Assembly (NCBI GenBank): GCA_026315105.1
Contig: CM048744.1
Location: 317,695,270-317,759,269, forward strand
DNA length: 64,000 bases
Direction: 5' to 3'
Origin: Locusta migratoria
Lineage: Eukaryota > Arthropoda > Insecta > Orthoptera > Acrididae
Shown: one piece after another, positions 32,720-43,520 of the stretch
Layout of the letters: each line of letters opens with the position of its first letter
How positions within the stretch are numbered: position 1 is the stretch's first letter
Translations under genes and position numbers: made by a program
The notes under the pieces: model-generated
Seen by the model: only the letters and a program-made list of their open reading frames with translations
Told to the model about the DNA's origin: nothing
The model's database searches: none

Positions 32720-35300
32720 ACTTCCTAATATTTAAATTAATATGGGATGTTAACAAATTTCCCTTCCTCAGAAACGCTCTTCTTCCCATAGGCATTTTGC
32801 ATTCCTACATCTTCTTCATTTCGACGATCAGAAGTTATTTTGCTGCCCAAGTAACAAAACTCATCCACTACTTTTATTGTCAAGTTACATAATCTAATTC
32901 CTTCAGCATCGTCTAATTTTCTGACACTGCATTCCATACCCTTTGTTTTACTCTTGTTAATGTTCATCTTATACCCTCCTTTCAAAACACTGTCCGTCCG
33001 TTCAACTGCTCTTCCTGGTCCTTGGCTGTATCTGACAGAATTGCTTTGTCATATGTAAACCGCAAAGTTTTTATATCTTCTTCCTGAACTCTAATTGCTT
33101 CTCCAAATTTCTTCACATATTGCTCTATGTACAAACTGAAGAACATTGGCGACATGCTACAACCCTGTCTTAATTTCCAACAACTGCTTTCCTTTCATGC
33201 CCTTCGTGTCTAATAACTGCTGTCTGGTTTTTGTGCAAGTTGAATAAAACGCTTCGCCCCCTATATTTTATCCCTGTTACCTTCAGAATTTGAAAGAGTG
33301 TATTTCCGTCAACAATGTCAGAAGCTTTCTCCAGATCCACAAATTCTAAAAATGTATGTTTTCCCTTTCCTTAACCTACATTTTAACACTTAGTAATTTG
33401 AGTATTGCCTCATGTGTTCTTACATTTCTCCTATATCCAAACTGATCGTCCCAAAAGTCAGATTCCACCAGTTTTTCCATTCGCTTATGAATAATTCGTG
33501 TTAGTATTTTGATTTTGCAACCATGACTTATTAAACTGATACTTCTGTAATTTTCACACTTGTCTGCACTTTCTTTGATTGTAATTGGAATTACTATATT
33601 TTTGTTGAAGTTGGAGGGTATTTCGCCTGTCTTCTTTCCTCCTTTCAGCTTTCCCTTCTTTGCTTAGTACTGATTTTCCCTCTGAGCTCTTGCTATTCAT
33701 GCAGATGTGTTTCATGTCTCCGAACGTGTCTCTTATTTTCCAGCAGGCTGTATCTATCTTTCCTCTAGTTATACATTATTCTAGGGTCTTGTATTTGTTC
33801 TCCGACCACTTCTGCTTAGTCTGCATTTCCTGTCAATCTCTTTTTTCAGCCATCTGTACTCCCTTTTTCATTTTCCACTTGATACATTTTTATATTTTCT
33901 TAATTCATCAATTAAGCTCAGACTCTCTGGTGTTAGCCAACCACGCCTATTAGGCCTTGTTCTCCTACCTATACGATCCTCTTCGGCCTTCACTACTCTA
34001 TATCTCAAAGCTACCCATTCTTCTTCTACTGTATTTCTCCCCCCCCCCCCGGCCCCCATTTCGGTCAATCCTTGCCTAATGCTGCCTCTGAATCTCTCAA
34101 TAACCTCTGGTTCCTTCAATTTATCCAAATTCCATCTCCTTTCTTTTTTACCTTTGTCAATTTCTTACGTTTTTATCTACGGTTGATAACCAGTAAGTTA
34201 TGATCAGAGTCTATACCTGCCTCTGCGTATGTCTTAGAGTTTAAAACTTGGATTCTAAACCTTTGCTTTACCATCATAAAGTCAGTTTGGTACCTCCCAG
34301 TGTCTTCTGGTCACGTCGACGTATATGACCTTCTTTCACGATGATTAAACTAAGTGTATGTGATAATTAAATTGTGCTCTGTACAAAATTCTACCAAGCG
34401 ATCTCCTCTTTTATTCCTTTTCCTTAGTCCGAATTCATCTAACTCATTTCCTTCCTCGTCCCTTTCCTACTACTGAGTTCCAGTTCCCCATCACACTCAA
34501 GTTTTCCTTTCCTTTAACTGTCTGAATAATTTCTTTTATCTCCTCATGCATTTCTTTGATCCCCTCATCATCGGCAGAACTAGTTGGCACATAAAGTTTT
34601 ATTTCTGTGATCGGTGTCTATCTTCGCTATGAGAGTGCATTCACTGTTCTGTTGATAGTAACTTACCCGCATTCCTATTTTGTTATTCACTATCAGATCT
34701 ACTTCTGCGTTACCACAAACTGATTTTAAATTTATTATTACCCTGTACTTACCTGACCAGAAATCCTGTTCCTATTTCCACCGAACTTCACTAATCCCTG
34801 CTTAAGCTAACTTCAACCTATGCATTTCCCTTTTTAAATTTTCTAACCTTCCTATCCGATTAAAGGATATAATAATCCACGCTCCGACCGCAGAATGCCT
34901 GTTCTGTTTTTCTTGATGACTACATCCTCCTGAGTAGTTCCCGCCAGCAGATCCAAATGAGGGACTATACTTCCTCCGAAATATTTTACCCTGAAGACGC
35001 CATCATTACATATTCATACAGTAGAGGTGCATGTCCTCGGGAAAAGTAACGACTGTAGTTTCTCCTTGCTTTCAGCCGTTCGCAGTAACCGCATGTCAAA
35101 GCCATGTTGGCTGATGTTACAAGGCCAGCTGAGTGAATTATCCAGACTGTTGTCCCTGTAACTCCTCTTCAGAAAGGTTTGTCTGGCTTCTCCACAGACA
35201 CCACTCCGCTGTGGTTGCAGCTACCGTTCGGCTACCTGTATCGTTGACGCACGCAAGCCACCCCACCTCGGCAATGTCTGTGGTCACCGAGTAAATATGC
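32720..35300 (-). mobile_element. RTE-like LINE, 5' part present, 3' end missing
   Basis: On the minus strand: a 5' leader (35300-34930), the apurinic endonuclease region (about 34900-34150, badly shifted), then the linker and the reverse transcriptase (about 33650-32740). The RT shows motif B near 33160 and a damaged active site reading FTYD for FADD near 33050. It ends at MNINKSKTKGMECSV and VDEFCYLGSKITSD, just after the palm, and the C-terminal region is absent. LINEs usually lose the 5' end, so loss of the 3' end implies a later deletion or rearrangement near 32730. The same family supplies 11400-11905, 27321-28275 and 31105-31430. Confidence 0.8.
32737..32985 (-). pseudogene. LINE reverse-transcriptase palm/thumb remnant
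   Basis: 82 codons: KMNINKSKTKGMECSV (after the catalytic motif), LTIKVVDEFCYLGSKITSD and a tail that ends abruptly. It is the best open stretch of the element at 32720-35300. Confidence 0.75.
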
Positions 35301-35559
35301 GTACTCTGATCACTGATCATTATATCGTTGCATCAGTAACCCATCTTCATGCCGAATGGTGCAAACCTGGTACAACACACACTGAAACACACAAGAAAGT
35401 ATTGGAAAATATATTTGGTACGACAATAATCAATAATGAAGTAGTAACAGAAATGACTCCAAATGCAACGTCGTAAGAGTATTTTCAGTAAAATCGTAAA
35501 GGTTGAATGGGAAAACTCCTTGTAACAATCAAAATTAATTTGAAAATACAATGAAAGAC

Positions 35560-35790
35560 GGTAATTCCAGCCAGAGGTGCTTCAAGTGGATCACATCAAT
35601 CGTTGGGATTTTCAGTGATCTCTCAAAGGTTTTTGAATGTGTAAATCATGTAATTCTTCTAGATAAGCTTAAGTATAGTGCTATGAGTGGGACAGTGCGA
35701 AAATGGTTTAAACCATACTTAACTGGAAGAGTGCAGAACATTGAATTAAGCAGTTCACATGATATTGCAACGGGGTGACACGTCTAGGTG
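35560..35790 (+). mobile_element. LINE reverse-transcriptase scrap (jockey-like)
   Basis: The plus frame reads GIFSDLSKVFECVNHVILLD, then KLKYSAMSGTVRKWFKPYLTGRVQ. This is motif A, with SDLSKVFECVNH for the usual LDLSKAFDCVNH, and the following helix. It stops at 35778. It may belong to the LINE split at 37300/42276. Confidence 0.75.
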
Positions 35791-36683
35791 TCTGTTTGTA
35801 TCAATAATGTAATGAATTGTGTGTGGAGGTGGAAAAGTTGATCCTTAGTGAAAATTAATAATCAATAAATTAACTTTGTTAGTGCGCAATGGTGAGCTGT
35901 CTAGCATACTGCAGGAAGAGCTATCTCGAAAATTTCGCAATCTGACCCCAACAACAAAACATAAGGGCAAAATACTCGTGAGTTGACTAACAGGGCTAAC
36001 ATAAGCAGTGAAAAAATTGTGGAAAGTTCTGTACCTGGCAGTGGTGGTCCTGCTCTCAGGGACAATAGTTAAAAAAATGAACATTTAGCGATTGTGCCCA
36101 AACACTATTAAAGCGAAATTATCCATTAATGACATGTAGCAGAACAATGGTGTAGCACGTTCTAATAGTAGCAAATAAAAAATATTACGTAAAATCTTTT
36201 CTCGTCAAGTTCTGGGGAATGTCTGAATCTAGTCTGTACTGTACAAAATTAGCTCTTCTCACACGTAAGAAGATATGAAACAAATTAATAGTCCTGATAG
36301 CACTCACTGATAAAGCTTCATAACAAAAGAATCATAAAAAAGATTTACTTTTCTTTTAATCGTGGCAGAATTACACCTCGCTTCGCAGAAATTCACATTC
36401 TTCACTTTATATTGTTCATGAAACCTATTTCCTACAATGCACTCAATTATAGCCAAGTTACAATTACCTACAGTAGCAAGTCTGCTTTCAATCAAAAATA
36501 AACCAATGAAACAAAATAAATCTACGATCAACAAAATAGAAATGGTGAATGTGCATATTATTGCGAAGTCTTGCAATTAGGCAGTTTCTAAATCGGGGAT
36601 GCGACATTAGCCACAGGGAAAGGTATGGTTATAAATGTCAAAGGTAATTGGCGTTAGTTAATTATTTTATTATGTTATTTATT
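35791..36683. other. AT-rich spacer
   Basis: No gene recognised. It may contain further decayed LINE sequence after 35790, but no motif could be read. Confidence 0.35.
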
Positions 36684-36696
36684 TTTTATACTGAAA

Positions 36697-36900
36697 TGTT
36701 CAAAATGTTCAAATGTTTGTTAAGCCTATGGGACTTAACCACGGAGTCATCAGTCCCTAAACTTACAAACTACTTAACAACTAGCTTATCCTAAGGACGG
36801 CACAAATATCCATGCCCGAGGGGGGATTCGAACCTCCGACCGTAGTGGCCGTGCAGACCGTGACTGAAGCGCCTCAGTCCCCTCGGCCACCGCGGCCGGC
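36697..36900 (-). repeat. SINE family A, full length with perfect 13-bp duplication
   Basis: Flanked by TTTTATACTGAAA at 36684-36696 and 36901-36913. Minus strand: head GCCGGCCGCGGTGGCCGAGG, B-box GGTTCGAATCC, body and tail ending in two GTTCAAAATGTTCAAATG-type repeats. A textbook young insertion. Confidence 0.97.
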
Positions 36901-37530
36901 TTTTATACTGAAAGAATCATAGTAACCAACAATGTACCTAACAAAGGTGCGTTAATAATGTTCACAAATCAACCGACGGGGTGCCAATATTCATACTGAA
37001 TGGAAAGAAAAACTAAATGAAATAAGCAAAATTCGCGCAATGCTGAAAACATTACAAATGATTTACCAAAAAATTAACACCATGATGATGGATGTCACGG
37101 ACTGCTTTAGCCGCGAGCTCCAATGCGTCCGACCGCGCCAAGCTCCAGATCCCAACTCTCACTACTGCACGGCAACAGAGGGGCAAATCCACTGCCTGAT
37201 GGCCGCCAAAAATAATCATAACGAACCAGAACAAAGATGACTGTATGTGTTGTTGCCAACATATACAGCATAAACTAAAGAAATTTCCATTCAGTAGCCA
37301 CCTTACAATAGAGAAGAAACAATTAATTCCTCTAATTGGGGAGTTGTCAAAAATAGGGTCCCACAAGATCCGGTCTTGGGCCCTTTGAATATGACCTGTC
37401 ATTCTATATTCACGAAGATGCTAAGCTAGGTGTTTTTGATGACGATACAACTATGGCTATCACGTATAACAAGCAGGAATTAACTGATGAAATTGCAAAT
37501 TATGTCTTTTAGAAAATTATTGAATGGTTC

Positions 37531-37749
37531 TGTAGCACACGGTTCATTAAACATTAAATTTAACACTTATTTTTCCACACATTTATTTACTTCTATCTTG
37601 CACATCACACATCATGGAAGCGTAATACAGTGACAAGTGAAGAAGTTTTTTGTACTCTTTTTTGTTTACAATCAAAGATAATAACACAGAATACCAATTA
37701 GCTTAATACAGCTCAGAAAATACAAATAGTAATTTGTCATGTCCCCATA
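37531..37749 (-). repeat. 3' LTR of gypsy 1
   Basis: 219 bp, from TGTAGCACACGG to CATGTCCCCATA on the plus strand. Against the other LTR (221 bp) I count two substitutions and one 2-bp indel. One substitution alters the terminal dinucleotide (ATA for ACA). An AATAAA lies in AAGTAAATAAATGTG on the sense strand. Confidence 0.95.
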
Positions 37750-37764
37750 TCACCCCCTTCTCAG
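37750..37764 (-). promoter_or_regulatory. Polypurine tract of gypsy 1
   Basis: The sense strand reads CTGAGAAGGGGGTGA directly before the 3' LTR: the plus-strand DNA priming site. Confidence 0.8.
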
Positions 37765-37776
37765 TCATATAGTCAC

Positions 37777-38133
37777 TTAACACTGCAGTTCTTCAACTAA
37801 TCTTGCAGGAAATCGAACTTCACGACCAGATCTTGTTCTTCTTGGTTTTCCACTGTCGGTTGCGTCTGGTTGTTTGACCTGGGCTGACCGTTCAGTTGAA
37901 GTGTCTTCAGGCTGCTTCTCATTATGATTCATGAGGAACGCAGGTTTCAGTCGATCAATGGAGATATTCTTGACTTGGTCTTTTATTTTAACACCAAAAA
38001 AAAAAAATTTTGGGGTTCTTTCTATTACTTCGTATGGGCCTTCATATGGAGGTTCTAATGCTTTTTTCACTCGGTCAACTCGCACAAATACATGTGTTGA
38101 CTCATTGAGATCCCTGTGTATAAAAGGTCTTTC
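37777..38133 (-). pseudogene. Gypsy 1 pol: integrase C-terminal end
   Basis: Reads ERPFIHRDLNESTHVFVRVD, ALEPPYEGPYEVIERTPK (the GPY/F-type module) and NISIDRLKPAFL, and stops at 37777 after a basic tail (RRTRSGREVRFPARLVEEL). It is separated from the rest of integrase only by the SINE at 38145-38338. SINE plus one duplication copy is 205 bp, and the two frames agree once that length is removed. Confidence 0.9.
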
Positions 38134-38144
38134 TTTTGCTTTGT

Positions 38145-38338
38145 CCGGCCGCGGTGGCCGAGGGGACTGAGGCGCTTCAGTCACGGTCTGCACGGTCACT
38201 ACGGTCGGGGGTTCGAATCCCCCCTTGGGCATGGATATTTGTGCCGTCCTTAGTTGTAGGTAGTTCGTAAGTAGTTTGTAAGTTTAGGGACTGATGACCC
38301 CTTAGTTAAGTCCCTTAAGCTTAACGAACATTTGAACA
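38145..38338 (+). repeat. SINE family A inserted in gypsy 1 pol
   Basis: Full length: head CCGGCCGCGGTGGCCGAGG, B-box GGTTCGAATCC, tail AACGAACATTTGAACA. Flanked by a perfect 11-bp duplication TTTTGCTTTGT (38134-38144 and 38339-38349). It lies antisense to gypsy 1. Confidence 0.97.
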
Positions 38339-38349
38339 TTTTGCTTTGT

Positions 38350-39445
38350 GGGAGTATTGTACAGGCTTCAGACGATTCATGCACTGCTTCAGTTTTGAAA
38401 CGAATTGAGGTAAGTCTGCATCCAATTTTGTTGCATACTCTTGAAAAAAATCACCTGGTATTCTGATGGGTGAGCCATAAACCATTTCTGCAATTGTAGC
38501 ATTACTGTTCTCTCTGATGGAGCATCGCAGGCCAAGGAGGATTACAGGTATTACTTGAGTCCATTTGGCAGTTGCATGGGTACGGATAGCTGCTTTAAGT
38601 GTGCGATGAAATCTTTCAATTTTTCTATTTGATTGAGGATGGTATGCTGTTGTTTGTGTTTGGTTACAACCACATAGTTTTGACAGTGCTCGGAATAGCT
38701 CAGAGTTAAACTGCCTGCCTTGATCAGTCACTATCTGATATGGTGTTCCAAACCTAATGACCCAACAATTGAAAAATGCTTGTGCTACTGCCTCTGCTTG
38801 TATGTCCCGAAGAGGTACTACTTCTGTCCAGTTTGTAACTCTGTCAATGCATGTTAAACAATAAATATATTCTTCAGATGGAGGCATTGGTCCTATCAAA
38901 TCAAGGTGAACAATTTTGAAACGTTCATCGTTACTAGGAAAGTGTCCTACTGGTGTTTGAATGTGCCGTGATATTTTGTTTTTCTGGCATGCCATACATG
39001 TTTTTGCCCAGTTTTGGACATCCTTTTTTAAACTGATCCAGACAAATCTTGATGAGATCATTTTTACTGTTGTCTTAATGTCTGGATGAGCCAGATTATG
39101 ATAGTGTTGGAAAATAGAGTATCTAAATGGTTTAGGAATATAAGGACGAATGATTTGTGTTGACACATCACACCATAGCTGTTTTCCTCCATGTGTCAGA
39201 TGGTGTTTTAACTTCAGTGATGTATGAGGGCTGGTCTGTAGTTGACGAAGCTCTTCATCATCTTCTTGTGCTTGGGCTATCTCATCATAGTTAACTGGAA
39301 CTAGTTCTTCAAGCCTTGATAGACCATCAGCAACAACCTTTTTATTTACCAGATATATGACGTAGGTCAGTGGTAAATTGCGAAATGTACTGGAGGTAAC
39401 GTAATTGAATTGGTGTTGCTTTTTCATTCTTTTGTCTAAATGCAT
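38350..39445 (-). pseudogene. Gypsy 1 pol: integrase
   Basis: Counting from the open frame's first codon at 39445, the end of RNase H (VVADGLSRLEE) is followed by the integrase zinc-binding box H116, H120, C150, C153. The catalytic triad is D182 (VHLDLIGP), D241 (VTDQGRQF) and E277 (SNRKIERFH, with R where most family members have G). All key residues are present. The frame breaks from the upstream RNase H frame near 39350 and runs into the SINE at 38349. Role: integration of the cDNA in the nucleus. Confidence 0.92.
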
Positions 39446-39718
39446 ATGTTAGAGGAGCATGATAAGTATAAATAATGAAATCTCTTCCTTCCAGCAGGTA
39501 TTTGAAATATTTGACAGCCATATAGATGCTAAGCAGCTCTCTATCATACGTGGAATACTTCTTCTGTGCTGTTGTAAACTTTTTTGAAAAGAATCCAATT
39601 GGTCTCCACTGTTCATCTTGCCATTGTTGCAATGCAGCACCTGCTGCAAAATCTGATGCATCCACAAATAATGCAAGTTGATTGTCCAAACCAGGAAATG
39701 TCAAAAGTGCAGCATTTG
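39342..39718 (-). pseudogene. Gypsy 1 pol: RNase H domain
   Basis: LALFVDASDFAAGAALQQ (first catalytic Asp), KKYSTYDRELLSIYMAVKYF (catalytic Glu), then IIYTYHAPLTYAF, where the family has YTDHKPLTYAF. The Asp of that motif is changed to Tyr here, while gypsy 2 keeps YTDHAPLTYAF. It ends RHISGK with a shift into the integrase frame. Removes RNA from the RNA-DNA hybrid during cDNA synthesis. Confidence 0.88.
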
Positions 39719-41136
39719 CTAGATCTTCTTTGCATTTTTCGAATTGAGCGATTGCTTCTTCTGTCCAGTTAATATGTCGTCGGTCTTTTTTGTTGTTCCT
39801 TTTAGGAAATCATTCAGCAATGCTTGGTTTTCAGCAGCATGTTCCAAATGTCGACGATAAAAGTTGATGATCCCTAAGAATTTTCTAAGTTCACGGACTG
39901 TTTTGGGTCGTTTATAGTTCATTATTGCTGCAACTCTCTCTGGATCTGGCTTTGTTCCAGCAGGTGTAATTAAATTTCCTAAAAATGTTAACTGTTGTAC
40001 ACCAAATACTGATTTGGAAACATTTATGACAAGACCATACTTATTCAACTGCTCAAAAAGTAAATTTAGATGCTCAACATGTTGTTCTGGTGATTCAGAT
40101 GCTATTAGAATGTCATCCAAGTATGGAAAACAAAATTCTAGTTCTCTCACAACTTCATGTATAAACCTTTGGAATGTGCTAGGTGCATTGCGAAGTCCAA
40201 ATGGCATATAATTAAATTCATAGAGACCAAATGGTGTTATAACGGCTGATTTTGGCTTATCTTCTTCGGCTAGTGGAATCTGGTAATAGGCTTTGAGTAA
40301 GTCTACCTTTGAGAATATATTTTTATTTTGAAGCATAAAATTTACATCATCAATTCGTGGAATTGGATACCGGTCTGGGAGAGTCCTGTCATTCAAACGG
40401 CGATAATCTCCACAGACTCGCCATTGACCACTTGGCTTCTTAGCAAGGTGTAGTGGACTAGCCCATTGTGATTTTGATGGACGTATAATTCCATTATTTA
40501 ACAGAAATTGAAATTCTTGTTTAGCTATTTTCAATTTATGTGGGTCCAATCTACGAGCTTTACAGTATACTGGTGGACCAGGAGATGTAGTGATATAATG
40601 CTGCACATTATGCTTTAATATTTTTGGTACTATAGATGGTTTAGTTAGATCAGGAAAATTCTCTAAAAGTTTTGAAAACTGGCATGTTGCATAGAGTGAG
40701 TTTACTGATTCATTAGCATCCACAGTGGTTACTTCTGCTACAATTTTTAATTTTGTGGTGTTGTCTATCAACTTTTTATTTTTGAGGTCAACCAGTAGCC
40801 CATAATGATGAAGAAAATCGACTCCCAATATGCCTTTTGATACGTCTGCTACTATGAATGGCCATTCAAAATTGCGTTTGAGTCCTAAATCAATGTTTAA
40901 CAGTTTTGAACCATAAGTTTTTATCTGTGACCCATTTGCAGCATAAAGATTGAAGTCAGAGGGTTGACCTTTTTGGCTTTTTGCAACTGGTATAACGGAC
41001 AAATCTGCACCGCTATCTACCAGAAAATATTTTCCACAATTTCGATCTTTGACAAATAGGCGATATTGGCGGCCTAATGTGTGCACAGGGGTAGAACACT
41101 CAGCCGCTATTGTGTCTACCACTTCTAGTTTTCCTT
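39719..41136 (-). pseudogene. Gypsy 1 pol: protease and reverse transcriptase
   Basis: 467 codons counted from 41122. The protease active site D36-S37-G38 is in FLVDSGADLSVIP. The reverse transcriptase shows RYPIPRIDDV, FSKVDLLKAYYQIPL (motif A Asp), FNYMPFGLRNAPSTFQRF, YLDD at 334-337, FLGNLITPAG and KTVRELRKFLGIINFYRRHL. The frame lies at -1 relative to gag and opens at a TAA ten bases before the gag stop. The junction GGAAAAC/TAG might allow -1 slippage but is not a canonical heptamer. A one-base shift in an A run near 39790 ends the frame early. Confidence 0.92.
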
Positions 41137-41931
41137 ATTTTGCCATTGGCAAGGCTGAACACATTTTTCAGGCTTACATCGTGTGCCGAATCTGAAATGG
41201 TAATAGCAGTATTTGCCGTTTTTATCGTATCTTGCTCTGCTTCTACTTCTACTGCGCAATCTTTGCCTGTGGTTGCGAGTGTTTCGAAGCATTTTAATCT
41301 CATTTTCCAATTCATCAATTCTCACGAGAAGATCTTGAACTGATAAAGACGATGTTGACGGAATGAAATGGGTGGAAGCAATTTGAACCTCGTCAACAGC
41401 GTTTAATTCGATCATACGATCTGCCATTTGAGCAATCTTATCCACTGTTTCGTCAGATATAAGTAAAATGCTTCGGATACTAGCTGGAAGTTTGTCAAGC
41501 CAAAGTGTTTTTAGGATCTTTTCTGATACATTTGTACCTGCATAGCTCCTCATTTTTCGTAATAATTGGGTAGGTTTCATGTCGCCAAGTTCTAAGCAAC
41601 TCAAAAGTTTTTTAATTTGGCGCTCTTCACTTTCTCTGAATATGTTCAGTAGACGTTCTTTTGCGAGATAATATTTGTTGTTATCGTTACTCGTAACTAG
41701 ATCCCATATATTTTCAACAAATTTTGGCTCCAGCTGAGCGAGTAAATAGTTAAATTTAGTCGCCTCCGTAACAATACCAGCGATCGTAAATTGCGCTTCG
41801 GCTTGACAAAACCAGATGTCCGGCTTTTCCGTCCAAAACGGCGGTAGCTTTACGCTTACCTTATCAATTTCCACTTTACTGCTACATTCAGAACGATTCC
41901 CTTGATTACCGTTTGCTTCTCCTGTCGACAT
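41125..41931 (-). CDS. Gypsy 1 Gag, intact
   Basis: 268 codons from ATG at 41931 to TAG at 41127-41125, undisturbed. After a charged N-terminus comes LPPFWTEKPDIWFCQAEAQF, the conserved capsid start of arthropod gypsy elements. Capsid helices follow (FRESEERQIKKLLSCLELGD, ILKTLWLDKLPASIRSIL). Then come a basic Arg/Ser-rich stretch (RLRSRSRSRARYDK) and a zinc box at C242, H245, C252, C257, C261 in place of the classical CCHC knuckle. It forms the cytoplasmic particle and binds RNA. The leader from LTR to ATG is 119 bases. It is the only fully open retroelement gene in the window. Confidence 0.93.
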   Translation of the reverse strand: MSTGEANGNQGNRSECSSKVEIDKVSVKLPPFWTEKPDIWFCQAEAQFTIAGIVTEATKFNYLLAQLEPKFVENIWDLVTSNDNNKYYLAKERLLNIFRESEERQIKKLLSCLELGDMKPTQLLRKMRSYAGTNVSEKILKTLWLDKLPASIRSILLISDETVDKIAQMADRMIELNAVDEVQIASTHFIPSTSSLSVQDLLVRIDELENEIKMLRNTRNHRQRLRSRSRSRARYDKNGKYCYYHFRFGTRCKPEKCVQPCQWQNKEN

Positions 41932-42027
41932 CTTGCGTATTGTTGGACACAGAATACGTCGAACTCACGTTGCGGAAATCTCGTCGAAAATTACGCCGAA
42001 AAATTTCGTCGCAACTGTCGTCTTGTC

Positions 42028-42046
42028 GATCACGTCGGGGTCACCA
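42028..42046 (-). promoter_or_regulatory. Primer-binding site of gypsy 1 (tRNA-Trp)
   Basis: The sense strand reads TGGTGACCCCGACGTGATC, four bases after the 5' LTR. The first 17 bases are complementary to the 3' end of insect tRNA-Trp (...ATCACGTCGGGGTCA plus CCA), as recalled from the tRNA sequence. Gypsy 2 has a degraded form at 60846-60864. Confidence 0.88.
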
Positions 42047-42050
42047 ATTT

Positions 42051-42271
42051 TGTAGCACACGGTTCATTAAACAATAAATTTAACACTTATTTTTCCACAC
42101 ATTTATTTACTTCTATCTTGCACATCACACATCATGGAAGCGTAATACAGTGACAAGTGAAGAACAGTTTTTTGTACTCTTTTTTGTTTACAATCAAAGA
42201 TAATAACACAGAATACCAATTAGCTTAATACAGCTCAGAAAATACAAATAGTAATTTGTCATGTCCCCACA
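42051..42271 (-). repeat. 5' LTR of gypsy 1
   Basis: 221 bp; TG...CA ends (TGTAGCACACGG to CATGTCCCCACA on the plus strand). It contains the element's promoter by family analogy. No clear TATA box could be picked in the AT-rich sequence. Confidence 0.95.
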
Positions 42272-43264
42272 GTTCTCTACAAATGAATTCCCATTAAACA
42301 TTGATGAAACCCGGTATATACAGTTTTATACAGTAAATGGCATGACACCATTAATAATATTAGCCTTTGAACAGATATCTGTTGCTAAGGTAGAATACTA
42401 AAAAATTTTAAGTGTTTGCATTGACGGGAAATTGAATTGGAAGAAACATATTGAAGATTTGCTGAGATGAGTCAGCTACTTAAGCTATCATAGTGATTGC
42501 AAAATTTGGTGATACACTTCTCAGTAAATTAGCTTACTATGCTTATTTCCATTCACTGCTTTCATATGGGATCATATTCTGGGGCAATTCAACATTGAGT
42601 AATAAAGGACTCATTGCACAAAACGGATAATCAGAATAATTGCTGGAGCCCGCCCAAGATCATCCTGTATTCATTTATTTATCTAGGGATCTTCACTGTA
42701 ACTTCCATAAATTTGTTATTTACAAAATTCAAAAATAACAGCAGTGTGCATAACTACAGTAGAAGGAGAAATGCTGATATTAACTATTCAAGATGAAATC
42801 TAACTTTACCTCAGAAAGGGATGAATTATGCTGCCACAAAAGTCTTCGGTCACTGACCAACTAACATCAAAAGTCTGTCAGATAGCCAATTTCTATTTTA
42901 AAAAAAATTAAAAGTATTTCTAAATGGCAACTCGTTCTACACTTTAGATGAATTTTTAGATAAAACTTAGTAATTTCGCTAAAAAAAGAAAAAAAAATTA
43001 AAAATAAGAAATCCTTAAAATATTGAGTGTCATGTATAGAAACAATTTATTAAACTTACACGTTCCACATCATTGCGAAATGTCGTATTTACGATCTATG
43101 GAACAAGTATTTATCTAATCTAATCTGATGGAGAAGGAACTATTGGAGCTCATCTGCATACGACATAAAGTGAGAGCCAAGGAAGTTTGTCTGAGGATGG
43201 CACACCGTAAAGAGTAGAAAGGAGATCGTTTTGCGGACGACACACACAAGGAGCTTGGGAAAGT

Positions 43265-43520
43265 TTATTGAATATAAGGTGAGATGCTAAACTAAAATTT
43301 TTGTTGTAACCGGGATTCTAACCAGGTAACCTCTATTTATTTCTCAAGCACTTTAACCGTTCAACCTTACGGCTACACGGACTGTCTTAAGGCACGTCTC
43401 CTAACACAACACATACTTTAATTCTGCTTCAAAGTTCACCCTTGTGAAATACGTCCCGTGTTCGAATCCCAGCTACAGCACAAATTTTAATTCAACACCT
43501 CTCCTCATATTCAATATCTT
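43265..43520. repeat. Two tRNA-derived SINE pieces in inverted orientation
   Basis: The reverse complement of 43265-43340 (GGTTAGAATCCCGGTTACAACAAAAATTTTAG...CACCTTATATTC) matches 43450-43515 (GTTCGAATCCCAGCTACAGCACAAATTTTAATTC...CTCATATTC). The minus-strand piece extends to a tRNA-like A-box (GTGTAGCCGTAAGGTTGAACGG) near 43375. Confidence 0.6.

Larger units (their letters stand above)
37531..42271 (-). mobile_element. Ty3/gypsy LTR retrotransposon, CsRn1/Kabuki type (gypsy 1)
   Basis: A complete element of about 4.74 kb on the minus strand, flanked by GTTC (37527-37530 and 42272-42275). Order in its own sense: 5' LTR, primer site for tRNA-Trp, gag, protease, reverse transcriptase, RNase H, integrase, polypurine tract, 3' LTR. 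The CYYH-x6-C-x4-C-x3-C Gag box, tRNA-Trp priming and 4-bp duplication together fit the CsRn1 clade. There is no env gene. Two frameshifts in pol and an inserted SINE disable it. The near-identical LTRs show it is young. Confidence 0.93.
37300..43127 (+). mobile_element. LINE (jockey-like) split by gypsy 1
   Basis: The left part (37300-37530) reads SSNWGVVKNRVPQDPVLGPF (motif B), KLGVFDDDTT (active-site region, FDDD for FADD) and KIIEWF. The right part (42276-43127) continues STNEFPLNIDETRYIQF and GKLNWKKHIEDLL, then a decayed tail. It ends CACATCATTGCGAAATGTCG...GGAACAAGTATTTATCTAATCTAATCT, a pentamer-repeat tail. Reading continues across the gypsy once the 4-bp duplication is allowed for. 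Several stops. Confidence 0.85.

Noticed and set aside
37531..42271. Endogenous retrovirus with env
   Set aside because: Pol is followed within about 15 bases of its stop by the polypurine tract and LTR, leaving no room for env; it is an LTR retrotransposon.
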